Part shown: one piece after another, positions 17,187 to 27,660 of the stretch | Layout of the letters: every line of letters starts with the position of its first letter | How positions within the stretch are numbered: position 1 is the stretch's first letter | NCBI GenBank assembly: GCA_026929865.2 | Contig: CM049418.1 | Location: 7,332,501 to 7,396,500 of the forward strand | Length of the DNA stretch: 64,000 nucleotides | Reading direction: 5' to 3' | DNA from: Hyperoplus lanceolatus | Taxonomy: Eukaryota > Chordata > Actinopteri > Uranoscopiformes > Ammodytidae | Notes under the pieces: generated by a model | The model's input: only the letters and a program-made list of their open reading frames with translations | Told to the model about the DNA's origin: nothing | The model's database searches: none | Made by a program: the position numbers and the translations under genes

Positions 17187-20100
17187 TCAAACGATGCAGT
17201 GTGTGTTGATGAGCTGCCGTGCCATTTCAATGTTCCCACTGGTCTGGTAGATGAGGGACAGATTGAAGGCGATCTCCCTCCTTAGATCCACTTGATCGTC
17301 AGCTATACCCTGCAGGGAGGATGAAGACAGGGGAAGATCTGGTTAGAGGGGAAGAGTTGCAGATGTAGGTCCGTCGATCAATGTCCTTAATTAAAGTGGG
17401 GGAGAAGTTTCTATATTTGCAGTCACTATGATACAGCAATATGAGCACTCAATGGTTTTGTGTTGTGTGTGTTGGATGTATACGCACCTCCAGTTTCTGT
17501 GGGGGCAGCGTAAGGGCCTTCTGGTAGTAATGTATGGCCAAATGCGTGAGGCCCACCTGATGAAGCGCTCGGCCCAAGTTGTACATGCTCTCCTGACACT
17601 CTCCACGCAGCTCCACATATCGCCACAGGAAGGAGAAACCCTGAAAACACCCCCACATGAATCCAAAAGTAGTTATCTGTAAGATTTTCATCTATTACAT
17701 ATGCAATTAAGTTGCTATCTATCGAAGACTGAGGTAAAACAATGATTTTGATCCACTGATAAAAACGTTTACATTTTACCACCAAAGCTGCTGCTAGAAA
17801 CGACCAAACTCAAGTCTTATGGATTAAAACTTTAAAGACGGACCTGATTAAGGTGTGTAATTGTAAAGCTAAAATGGGAACACTGTACCTGCACCACCAG
17901 TGTGTGTCGTTTGGCTACATACTTCTGGGAAGCCATGTGGAAGAAGGTGAGACCCACACACAAGCTGTGGAGTGGGTTTTTGGGGTGAGTCTGAAAGGCC
18001 TGAACATACTGGCCTGAAGAAAAGGCGTTGGATAAATACATGAGAAGGACACTGAAACACAGACTGTATGTACCAAGTATAAGCAGTGCGGTCAGTAGTC
18101 GCCCGAGTACGTTTCTTACCCAGGGCGTGCTTGAAGCTCCCTGACACCATGGCGTTGTGTCCACAGAGCACACACAAGGGGTGATTGTCGGGATGTTTCA
18201 ACAGCAGGCGAAGGCAGAAGCGATGGTGGCGCTGGTGCTGGGAGGTTATAGTCAGCTAAAGGGAAGAGATACAACATTATGTCATGTCCACAAGAAAACA
18301 CACATGCACAGGAACAGTGTCAAAGACAGACATAGGAAGACCTGGTTGAAGATATTCCAAAGCTGAGGAAGATCCTGGTTTTCCATCAGCATCAATCTGT
18401 CGAGAAGACAGAAGAACAATTTATAATTGACTTTTCAGCAACAACGTCTTCTGCGCCTGACGGGAGCTGCACTCAAGAGCTGACCTGATGTAGTTGTAGG
18501 CCTTGTAGTAGTTGCGGTCCAGGATGGTGGCAGACAGGCCGAAGAACTCCATCTCCTTCCTCCTGGGCTTGTTGTCGTAGAAGGAGTAGAACTCCATGGC
18601 AGACTCCACCAGCAGATCGGCCTCCTCATAGCGATGGACCTCACACAGAGTCAGCACACAGCTCACCAGCAGCTGCCACCAGTCCTCTTTAGACAGGACG
18701 TTGGTTTTACCTGAGCACAACATGCCACTATGACTATCTTGATGTTGTTTACATATGGTCCGTTAAAGGGGAAGTGTGCAGTTAAGGTGTATTTTGGCGT
18801 CACCTAGTGGGGAAAAATCGAGATTGCATCAGTCGATCTATACCCCTCCCGTTGAGAAAATTTCCAGAAGCTACGGTGGCCCTTCCAAGGACATGAAGCT
18901 GGTAACTAAAGATGCGCCTGACTCTCTCTGCGCAGGAACGCGATTTGAGAAGCCTATGGCTCCAGGTGAGGGAAGGGGAGCGGGAGCCTTGTTTGAGACA
19001 GTTGTTTGTTCATAATGACTGATAACGGGGCTGAACCATCAAAGAAAAAAAAGAAAATGCAATGAAGAAAAGCTAAAAGGGAGAGTGATAGGCGATCGGG
19101 AGGGCGTTGCCAAGCAACGTATACACAATTTCACGCAGCGAACCTAGACTGCAGTGTTTACTCCTAAATGAATGAGCGGTAGCCTACTAAAACAAAGTTT
19201 ACTTTGCCTCACCAGCATCATCAGATGACCATTATTCATCTGAAATAGTCATTATTTACAACATAAACACATTACCTCATCGTGATCCATACTAACTAAC
19301 TGCCATCTCTCGTTCATTCGCTTGCTGTGAGGACACGGACTCGTTCAGCTCCGTGAGAGGTGACAATGCATCAACTCATTGCAATCAGGTGTGTTTAGCA
19401 CTTACTGCCATTAGTTGATGCTGTGTCACCCATAGACTCACAGAGCCGAAAAGAGTCCGGTGCCCTCCACACTTTCAACACACGGACACGCACCATATTG
19501 CTTCCTGATTATTTGAATCTTGCACTCCCTGCACGAGCTAGAAAACAGCTTCACGACAGCTGGCGTTGTTAAAATACAACCGCTTTTGTTCAAAGGTGTC
19601 GCCAACGTGCCGACTTACTCGTAGTGGCTTTAAGTCCATCTCATGAAAAATGGGAGCAAAAACAAAAGTGTTGCGTTTATATTGCCAATTAAAGAAGGCA
19701 TCATTCACCTCTAACTCAAGTCTATCCACAATATCAAGTGAGTGTTCTTTAGTACATAGTATTTGTTCTATATTACATCCTGTTTTGGAACAGGTGCATT
19801 CTGGCAGACACCCACTATACAGTATATAAAAATGTGTGCGGCCATGAAGTTTGTTCTTTCTGTGCTACTGTAAATACATGATGCAACATCGCGGCCTGCC
19901 CCATTCCTATGTAGATATGAAACTCATTCTAAAAAGGTAATAAAAAATATATTTTTTATATATTGGATGTGGGATTACACACTAATTAAAACATACTTGA
20001 TTATATTCCATTTCTACCTAGTCTGTACTACTAAAATGCTATTTATTTTATACACTGTGCATTAAAGAGGAAAAAGAAGCTTTTTCTCCACATATGGCAA

Positions 20101-23100
20101 CTTAAGTGCTGACTGAGCAATATCGGGCCAACTACAGGTTCTGTACATCAGCCAGGCAACCATAATGAAGCCTTGAAGCAGACAAACCACACACATGCTC
20201 CCCTATCCATACCAGTGTTGTCCTGATTATCCATACCAGTGTTGTCCAGATAGGCAGCTTCATGGTCGTCGATCTCTGGCAGCGCATCTTTGGCCTTCGC
20301 CAGCTTCAGGTGAGTCTTGCCTGACACGGTAACGGAGCGCACACACACCTTAGCTCGCTGCATTGCCACCTAGGACAAACACACACACGCTTTTCAAAAA
20401 CAAGAAGACACTGGAAATGCATATCAAGGATTGTGTGCATGTTTTGTTTGCTGAGGCAAGCAGGACTTCTTTTGAGACAGTCCCCTCTGGCAGGTGGCTG
20501 CGGCCCATCAGAACCAAATCCTACTGCTATGCTTACTGTATAATTATTGTTATGCACCATCAGACCATGGTCATTTCCTTGTATGCCTCAAACAAACCTG
20601 GTACTAAACCTCTTCTGGTTCTGCATTAGCAGGCTGCACACGACTCAACACTAGCGTTAACCAAAACATTGATGGTTGAGTAATCCTCAGTTACCTTAAG
20701 TAGCATGGAGATCATAGTGATCATAGCGTCCAGGTAGCCCTGTGTTTGTCCTTGAGTCTTCAGCAGTGTGGAACGATGCAGCAGCAGCTTTAATTCCTAC
20801 AACCACAGCATTCACAGAGATATGGTAGGAGTTTACACAAACACACATAACCATACACTGGGAAGTATCCACTGTGTGTTTTATATCGTAAAAAAACAAG
20901 GCCTTGCCTTTTGTGCGGCCGATGAGTCCTGAGCCAGCGTCTCACTGTCGTACATGGACTCCAGGGCTTTGAGGGCGCAGTCGGGCCGGCCTAGCTGCTG
21001 CTGCAGGGTGGCCAGGGAGAGCCGGGCCTCCAGATGCTGTGGAGCCATCTCCACCACCTTGGTGTAGCTTTCTGCTGCCACCTCCATGTGGCCCAGAGCC
21101 TTCAGACACTCTGACAGGGACAAGTCATCAACGGCCTTTATCCAACAGTCAATCATTTCACTCAGTTGTAGCTACATTTAGGGGTCAGTTTAAATATGGC
21201 TGATTAATACACTTTCACAGTTTCTTTTGAAATGTTCCAACTATCCAACAGGGGCTTTCGAAAGCATTTCAAATCCCCGTTAATCCCACCTGCGTGTCTG
21301 AGCCAGACGACGGCCAGGTTGTACTTCTCTGATATGACGAGTGCCGACAGCAGAGGCAAGGCGGACATGTACTCTCCCTCCTCCAGGTAGGCTTCACCCA
21401 CATCCAGGTACAAGTCCCCGATCTCCTCTGGACTCTGCTCCATCAGCGATGACACCAGTCCCTGTCAGAGTCATGGAGACATTGTTCATTATCCTTCAGA
21501 AAACTTAACCTCATTGTATTTTTAGCATCATGTATGTTGTCACCGTCACTATGAAAACCATGTTCATCTTGCTTACCTCCACCGGTATGTAGACATGCAG
21601 GTGTATGAGGCAGACCATTAGCTTAGCCCTCAGGTCCACTGGGACACTGTCTGGTACCTGTACATCTTTAATTTCACCTGGAGACACAAATATTTGTTGA
21701 CAATGCCGCAAAGACACACCGGGTGTAGAACAAAATATTTTCAGTTCAAATGTTGCCTTTCTAAAGCAATTATCAGTCATATAATGAATGAGCTGCAGTG
21801 TTTTATCTGTTGCTGGTGCAAAAGGCAAATGTTTCTTGGGCTGAATAAAGACATTTCTAGATCCTCAGACCTGAACCTATCATGCTTTTCCCACCGTTTT
21901 CCTCTGCTGCCATCTCCTCTACACTCTTTGACTCTTTGCTTTCTTGCTTCTTCGTCTCTTGCTCCTCCGTCGTCTTTTCTTCAGTAAAGCTCTCCTCTGT
22001 AACCCTCTCCTCAGTGGTATTCTCCGTCTCTTTGGTCCCCTTCTCCTCCGACCCCCTCTCCTCTGTAACCTTCTTCTCTGTCCCCATCTCCTCCACTTTC
22101 TCTTCCTGCGTGGGTGCCGCTGTGTTGTCCGATTCGCATTCAGCCCTGACCAGAACTACACCTGCAAACTGGACCAAGACCTAGAACAATAACACACAAA
22201 TGCATTAAATGGGAAGAAAAAAAAAAAGAAAAAAAAAAATCAGTCTGTTCCTGCTTGCTCTCTTAATGATGGTGTACCTGCAGGGCCTTGTTGTAATGGC
22301 GGCTGGCGATATAGAGCTCGGCAGCCATGTTGATGAAGTCATCACTGACCAGGTCAGGGTGTCGCGCCAGGGCGTCGTCTAGGATCCCCAGAGCTGAGGG
22401 CAAGTCATTGCTCTCAAAGTAACTCCTGAAGAGGACACAGACATAAACAGATTAATATGACAGATCAAACTACTGTGACTTAACCCTACAGTCACCATGT
22501 GTCTGTGTCCTTTACTTGGCCATGTCCTTTGAGAGCTGCATGAAGTGCTCCCCATCCTCCAGCGGCAGCAGCGACAGGATCCTGCGGTAGCCGTCCATGC
22601 AGTGCTTGTGTTCGCCTAGACGAATGTAGAGGCTGGAGCGCTCCCACAGGTAGCGCACGTTGGTGGGGTTGTACTTGATAGCTGGGGACAAGAGGGGACA
22701 GAGAAGGAGCGTGAGTCAGACCTGTGATTTAATTCTATCAGATGTTGTATCTATGAGCGTCAGACAGACCCTTTGTGTAGCAGACGATGGCCTGTCTGAT
22801 GTTGTCCTGCTCCAGAGACATCTCTGCCAGTCTGATCCACTCCTCACAGTCAGAGGGGTTGAGGTGGGCGGCGATCAGGCCAAACTGCAGCGCCTTGTCC
22901 ACGTCTTCATCGTCCTCATAGATCATGGCCAGTGTGGAGAACGGCTCAAAGGCCAGAGGAGCTGCAGGAGAAGAGAGAGGGTTCACTGAGGTTCCTGTAC
23001 TACAACTGGCCTAAACTTCCAACACACACATAGAAGTTGTTTTGTTTTTGTTACCCTGTCTGATGATCTCCATACACATCAAGATGGCGTCCTCCTTCTC

Positions 23101-23180
23101 CCCTCTGGCGAAGCGGATGTTGGCTTCTCCCATTAAACCTCTCAGAGCTCGGGGCAGCTTGCTGCGATGGCGCCGCTCCT

Positions 23181-23217
<37 letters not shown>

Positions 23218-26200
23218 CTTAAACTAACACACATTAAGAGCTGGGGAAATAGACCTACAGTACACACTCTTTCCAATTCCTCCTCACCTTCATCATCTTC
23301 TTGTTCTCTCGGTTGAGCTCCATCTCTAGTGCGAACACGTCCCCAACAGTCATGTCCTCGTCATCTTCCTCTTCTTCCAGCTCTCTCCTCTTCCTGCGTC
23401 CTCCCTTTCCTCTCCCGCCGCCCCGATGCCTCTTCTTCTCCGTCCTCTCTACCTCTGCCTTTCTCCCCTCCTCTTCCTCAGCCTTGTAGTCTTCATCATC
23501 TTCATCATCCACGTAGCTCAGGCTGTCCTCTTCCACCACCCCCTCTCCCTCCTCATCCGAAGAGGAAGAAGAAGGTGCTTCTGGCTTCTGTCCCAGGATG
23601 GAGGCGAAAGCCAGCTGGACCCCCGGGCTGACCCCCTCCTCTGAGAGGAAAGGAGAGATGACCGATGAACAACAATTTATAAATTGTGGTAATTGTGCCC
23701 TGCGTTTTGCCTTTTGGCCTACATTAGACTGCAATTTTTTTTTTTTTTTTTGGTACAAATGAGTCAATTGTTCAATCCATTAACCCCAATACATGGTACC
23801 TGTACCATTGGATAGGCCACCATCTATAAAATAAAATAAAAATATTAATTTACCATTTACCACAATGTTATTTAGCCACAGCAATCACAATCACAGGTGA
23901 ATGTGCTTTTCACTCTTGCCCTATGCAATTGGCTGCTTTACTTTAGTGGTGTGATGAAGAGTGCAGGCAAAAAAAAAAAAAAATACATTTAAACTTAGTG
24001 AAAAAACAATGCTCTTTTTAGTCATGATTTAACTTGCAGCAAATAGATGTAAATTAACACAAGTCAATCTACCCTTCCTGTATTAAAGGCCTACTTCACC
24101 AGTTTGAATATGAAGGTGTATTGAATTCTGAGATCCTATGTAGTATAAATGTGCGAAAAAAATTGAAATCGGTTCATCCTAGCCTGAGAAAAGGCAGAAA
24201 GGGTGTTTTTTTTAACCCTATATTTCTCTTTCTGTGATGTCACGAGAAAGAGAAATATAGGGTTAAAAAAAAAAAAACACTCTTCTGCCTTTTCTCAGGC
24301 TAGGATGAACCGATTTTAATTTTTTTTTTTTTGCACATTTATACTACATAGGATACCAGAATTCAATACACCTTCGTATTCAAACCGGTGAAGTAGGCCT
24401 TTAAGTATTTAGTTATCGGTCACTCAAGCTCTCGCAGCATGATTGCAGCTTCTCCCTGTCCAGGCGTTCCTTCAGTTGAGAAACATCTGTGTCAGCTTGT
24501 GGTGACTCTGCAGTAACCGTCAAAAGATCTTGCTGAGCCTCAAGTTCATCGTTCTGGACACGACTAGGTTGAGCATCAGCTGATCTCTGACCTGTGCAAG
24601 CTCCTCCTTGTATGCCAGGGCTTCTTTCTGAGACAAATCCAGCTGGCTCCCAAACACTTACAACTTCAGCGCCTTCGGAGGTCCACTGGTTTCCCGCCTC
24701 CAGTTTTCTGGCCTTCTCCAAAGCCACCTTGGACTTCCACTGAAGCTCTTTTGCATTTTTTTGCATTCCATTAAAATTTGAGCACGTTTCAAATTTCTTT
24801 GCCGCAGACAGCTGTCTTTTTTGCTGCAGCGGAGACCACCTCAGCCAATGACTGAATGAGAACTTGAGCTTTTGCCGCACCGCCTCATTTGGTGTAAATG
24901 CAGTCTTATATTGAAATAGATCTTCAAATCTAGGAATGTCTTACGTTGGCAGAGAGCAAGAGCTGCTGAATAAATGCAGATGCGATTTAATTTTGCTTCT
25001 GCATAATAGCAACAGCATCTCCAGATGATATTCGGTCATGTTGTTGATGCTTTGTATTATCTCTTGTTTTGATTTGCCAAACAAATTTGTGCACTAAGTT
25101 AGAAAACTTATGATGTCTCCCGCTCCTTATCCTTTAGATCCTGTGCCGCTCCATTCCTATTGAATCCTGCATTTCCATTTGCTTTGTTAAATATACATTG
25201 CGGGCCGTTTGCACTGTGCAGTGATCAATCCTTTTGCTGTGTTTTCAAAGCTTCATGATCAGATTCCTTTGCCATAGGGTTATGAGTGTTGAAAGATTCC
25301 AGTTTCCTTTTCCCCTTTTCACAATAAGAGTGTATTTCATTGACAGTGTATGAGATGAATGTTGTTCATCCGATGCCTGTAAAACTGCCAGCTTAATAGT
25401 TTATGCGGCTAACTCAGTTTCCTTTTTCCTCCAATGTACAGTATGCTGCTCCCTTCAAGCTGCCGAACAAGCTTCCAACGCAGCTCTTTCTGCTTCAATG
25501 TGTGCAGAGGATGTATCACTTTTTTTTTAACCCACATTGGAAACATTGTCGTCATGATTATCATCATAGTCACCTTTATCATTTTCAGACAGTTGACATC
25601 ATTAAACATAATTTTTGCTTCTAACTATATTTTTTGTGCGTTCATTTTTCCTCCTGTGGCAATAAACCCAATGAAAAGTCATACATGCATCTTTTTTCAT
25701 CAAACAGTGCAATGTAACCAAACACATTTAGCATATATAGATGCAAATTGACACACGTCAATCTACCCCTCCTGTACTAAGCACAGTTTAGTTATAGTTC
25801 ACTCAATGTGGTTTTGGAATGCATTACTATGGTAATCATAAGGCATTTATGGCAGTTTCCACAGTGATATTCCCCTCAGATGGACATAATAGCAACAGCA
25901 TCTCCAGATGATATTTGTTCATGTTGTTGCGTATTGTCTCTCATTTTGATTTGCCAAACTAATTGTTGCACTAAGTTGTAAAACTTGTGATGTTTCCTTA
26001 TCCTTTTGATCCTGTGCATCAGTTGCTCCATTCCTAATGAATCCTGCATTTCCATTTGCTTTGTTAAACATCCATTGCGGGTCGTTTGCACTGTGCAATG
26101 ATCAATTATTTTGCTGTGTTTTCCAAGCTTCAGGATCAGATTCCTTTGCAATAGGGTTAAGAGTGTTGAAAGATTCCAGTTTCCTTTTCCCCCTTTCAAA

Positions 26201-27365
26201 ATAAGAGTTTATTTCACTGACAGTGTATGAGATGAATGTTGTCTGTCTGATGCCTGCAAAACTCGGTTTCCTTTTTCCTCCAATGTACAGTATGTTGCTC
26301 CCTTCAAGCTGCCAAAGGAGCCTCCGATGCAGCTGCTTTAATGTGTGCAATGGAAGTATTACGTTTTCACCCACATTGGAAAAATTGTCACCATGATTTT
26401 CATCATCACCACCATCATTTGACACGTTTTTCAATCCATTTGCAAATTGACAATGAACTCATCATTGAACATCATTTTTGCTTCAAATCATGTTGTGTGC
26501 GTTTATTTTTTCTCCTGTGGCAACAAACCCAATGAAGTCATACATGCATCTTTTTTCATCAAACAGTTCGATGTAACCCTTTAACGCATTTTGCATATCA
26601 GCTCGTTTGCCAGTTTTCATAAACCTTTTATAGTTTATATTTAATTATAAGCCTTATTCAGCTTTGCGTTTCTACTAGCTTGTTATTTGTTTAATCTATC
26701 AGCAGGTGCTTCAATAGCAAAACGTTTTGACAACTGATTTGAGTTGCACTACCGCTGGCTATAGTGTTTAGTTTGCACACTAGCACTTGCTAATCACACC
26801 AAATAGTTTTATTTATTTATTTAATGTACCTCGAGCACTAATTGGCCTCAAGTTTCCGAGTAGGCTAGGCTATGTTATGACAATGAACCACCATGCACAA
26901 TAGCAGCTTAATGGGACTCAGCCAGTATCTGTTTAATTGTCCAGGCTACACCTGTCACTGAATACTGTCACGCGCCAACCTTTGCACGTGTTAAAAAAAG
27001 AAGAAGAAAAAAAGGACCCCCCCAAAATACCAATGTGGAAAAGACAGTCATGTACAAAAGTAGTTTTACCGACTTTCCCCAGTATAAGCGAGGAGGTGGA
27101 GGGCTGAGCATCGTCTGTCACATCCTCAGTAGACACCTCCGACACCTGAACAAACGAGAGAAAACAGCGACTGAACAATTAAAGCAGCGTCAAACACAGG
27201 TATACCTAATTAAAAAGCTAACTAGCTAAGGCACCCAGCTCCTTATTTCTGCCAGGGTTGTTTGTGTCTTACCTTTGGTTTCCGCTCGTCTCTCCGCAGG
27301 TCAAACTCCTCAAAAGTTATCCTCCCCTCCAGGTAGTCTATGAGCTCCGCGCTGAACCCCGACAT
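17187..27365 (-). CDS. gtf3c3: General transcription factor 3C subunit 3 (TFIIIC102), complete
   Basis: This nuclear TPR scaffold subunit of TFIIIC binds tRNA-gene promoters and recruits TFIIIB for RNA polymerase III. The 19 coding exons are: 27365-27273, 27145-27070, 23640-23288, 23178-23055, 22961-22770, 22681-22516, 22425-22278, 22180-21895, 21677-21577, 21461-21290, 21110-20908, 20796-20695, 20369-20237, 18710-18485, 18396-18342, 18255-18120, 18013-17889, 17640-17488, 17309-17187. They sum to 2,967 nt, 988 residues, in frame throughout. It starts MSGFSAELIDYLEGRITFEE. An acidic N-terminus is followed by TPRs from about residue 175 (RALRGLMGEANIRFARGE, HLNPSDCEEWIRLAEMSLEQ), an acidic insert at 385-479, and C-terminal TPRs ending with LIYQTSGN. 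The family member in human has 886 residues; the excess lies in exons 3 and 8. All introns are GT-AG except the one after 20908 (GC-AG). Confidence 0.96.
18711..20212. other. gtf3c3 intron 13, probably containing an old dispersed element
   Basis: A 1.5-kb intron with no exon. The stretch from about 18760 to 19740 differs in texture from its surroundings, with a G-rich start (ttaaaggggaagtgtgcag) and phrases such as agctacggtggcccttccaaggacatgaag that resemble common fish repeats. I could not define its ends. Confidence 0.4.
20204..20251. repeat. gtf3c3: 24-bp tandem duplication across the exon 13 splice donor of gtf3c3
   Basis: The unit tatccataccagtgttgtcc plus four bases occurs twice in tandem. 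It spans the exon end and donor, so ACACTG|gtatgg appears at 20237 and again at 20213. Using the distal donor adds 24 nt (eight codons, in frame). Confidence 0.9.
20906..20907 (-). other. gtf3c3: GC splice donor of gtf3c3 intron 11
   Basis: The exon ends CACAAAAG and the intron begins gcaagg. The next exon starts at 20796 after ggttgtag. The junction restores AAQK|ELKLLLHRS in frame, matching the conserved AAQQELKLLLHRS of the family. No GT nearby gives this junction. AAG|GCAAGG fits the known GC-AG consensus. Confidence 0.85.
21895..22180 (-). other. gtf3c3: gtf3c3 exon 8 with expanded Glu-rich repeats
   Basis: After VLVQFAGVVLVRAECESDN the exon encodes about 70 residues of imperfect (T/S)EE(K/R) units (TEKKVTEERGSEEKGTKE, EERVTEESFTEEKTTEEQ). 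It ends AAEENG before the conserved DGVP-like segment. The mammalian protein has only a short SEEGTSEENK-like stretch here. This looks like in-frame expansion of a purine-rich codon repeat; the TPR helices on both sides are intact. Confidence 0.85.
23182..23214. repeat. (CA)n abutting the acceptor of gtf3c3 exon 4
   Basis: On the gene strand it reads (GT)n and then gtccag|GAGCGG. The dinucleotide tract occupies the polypyrimidine position. Confidence 0.95.
24083..24404. mobile_element. Foldback MITE with TTAA target-site duplication in gtf3c3 intron 2
   Basis: A near-perfect palindrome of about 320 bp whose arms begin AGGCCTACTTCACC and close with ccctatatttctctttct at the centre. TTAA sits at both ends (24083-24086 and 24401-24404). 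A related sequence at about 25765-25800 (cctgtactaagcacagttta) looks like the same site without the insertion and has one CTAA. TTAA duplications point to piggyBac-type mobilisation. No transposase frame is present. Confidence 0.75.
24413..24880 (-). pseudogene. Decayed coiled-coil coding remnant in gtf3c3 intron 2
   Basis: The minus-strand frame reads ELQWKSKVALEKARKLEAGN early on and ELEAQQDLLTVTAES...VSQLKERLDREKLQ at the end. A neighbouring frame between them reads SQLDLSQKEALAYKEELAQV. The charged heptad-like character switches frame twice, as expected for a broken coding sequence. I do not recognise the parent protein with certainty. It could be a retrocopy or an eroded neighbour gene such as ccdc150, which lies between HECW2 and GTF3C3 in human; that is only an inference from position. 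Confidence 0.35.
25003..25738. repeat. Tandem-duplicated segment in gtf3c3 intron 2, copy 1
   Basis: It is collinear with 25885-26598. Shared strings include atagcaacagcatctccaga, ggatccattgc-like phrases such as tttgctttgttaaa, and gttgaaagattccagtttcc. Small indels occur throughout. Both copies have minus-strand coding-like phrases (QLEGSSILYIGGKRK / QLEGSNILYIGGKRK) broken by stops. Confidence 0.85.
25885..26598. repeat. Tandem-duplicated segment in gtf3c3 intron 2, copy 2
   Basis: The second copy of the 25003-25738 block, offset by about 880 bp. It keeps longer minus-strand open stretches than copy 1 (for example FYNLVQQLVWQIKMRDNTQQ), so copy 1 appears more decayed. It probably belongs to the same ancestral sequence as the coiled-coil remnant at 24413-24880. 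Confidence 0.85.
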
Positions 27366-27529
27366 CTTTACACAAATACAAAAACCCCGCTTCACCACGA
27401 GAAAAACATCCTCACTGCACCGCCACAGCAAACTAAACGCTTACTAGTGATTGATCTGAACCATGGACCTATAAAGAAATGGACAGCGGACTGAAAACCG
27501 TTGGAACGTTGAAGCCATTCATTCCTATG

Positions 27530-27660
27530 AAAGCTGCTCATTGGCGCAGGGCGACCATACAGGAAGTATTCGCTTCCGCGTACACGGTGCCAACACGCCC
27601 CTTAAGCGTGACGCGCAGTGTACGTTTCACTGACGTTCTTGGATGAAGAAAGCAGTGTAA
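27530..27660 (-). promoter_or_regulatory. gtf3c3: Candidate TATA-less gtf3c3 promoter
   Basis: It lies 165-295 bases upstream of the start codon. There is a CCAAT-type box (ctcattggc, 27536-27544), facing ETS-type cores (aggaagtattcgcttccg, about 27561-27578), CpG-dense sequence (gtgacgcgcagtgtacg) and two TGACG(T) motifs. No TATA box is placed well. This suits a housekeeping gene; transcription start is not determined. Confidence 0.5.
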
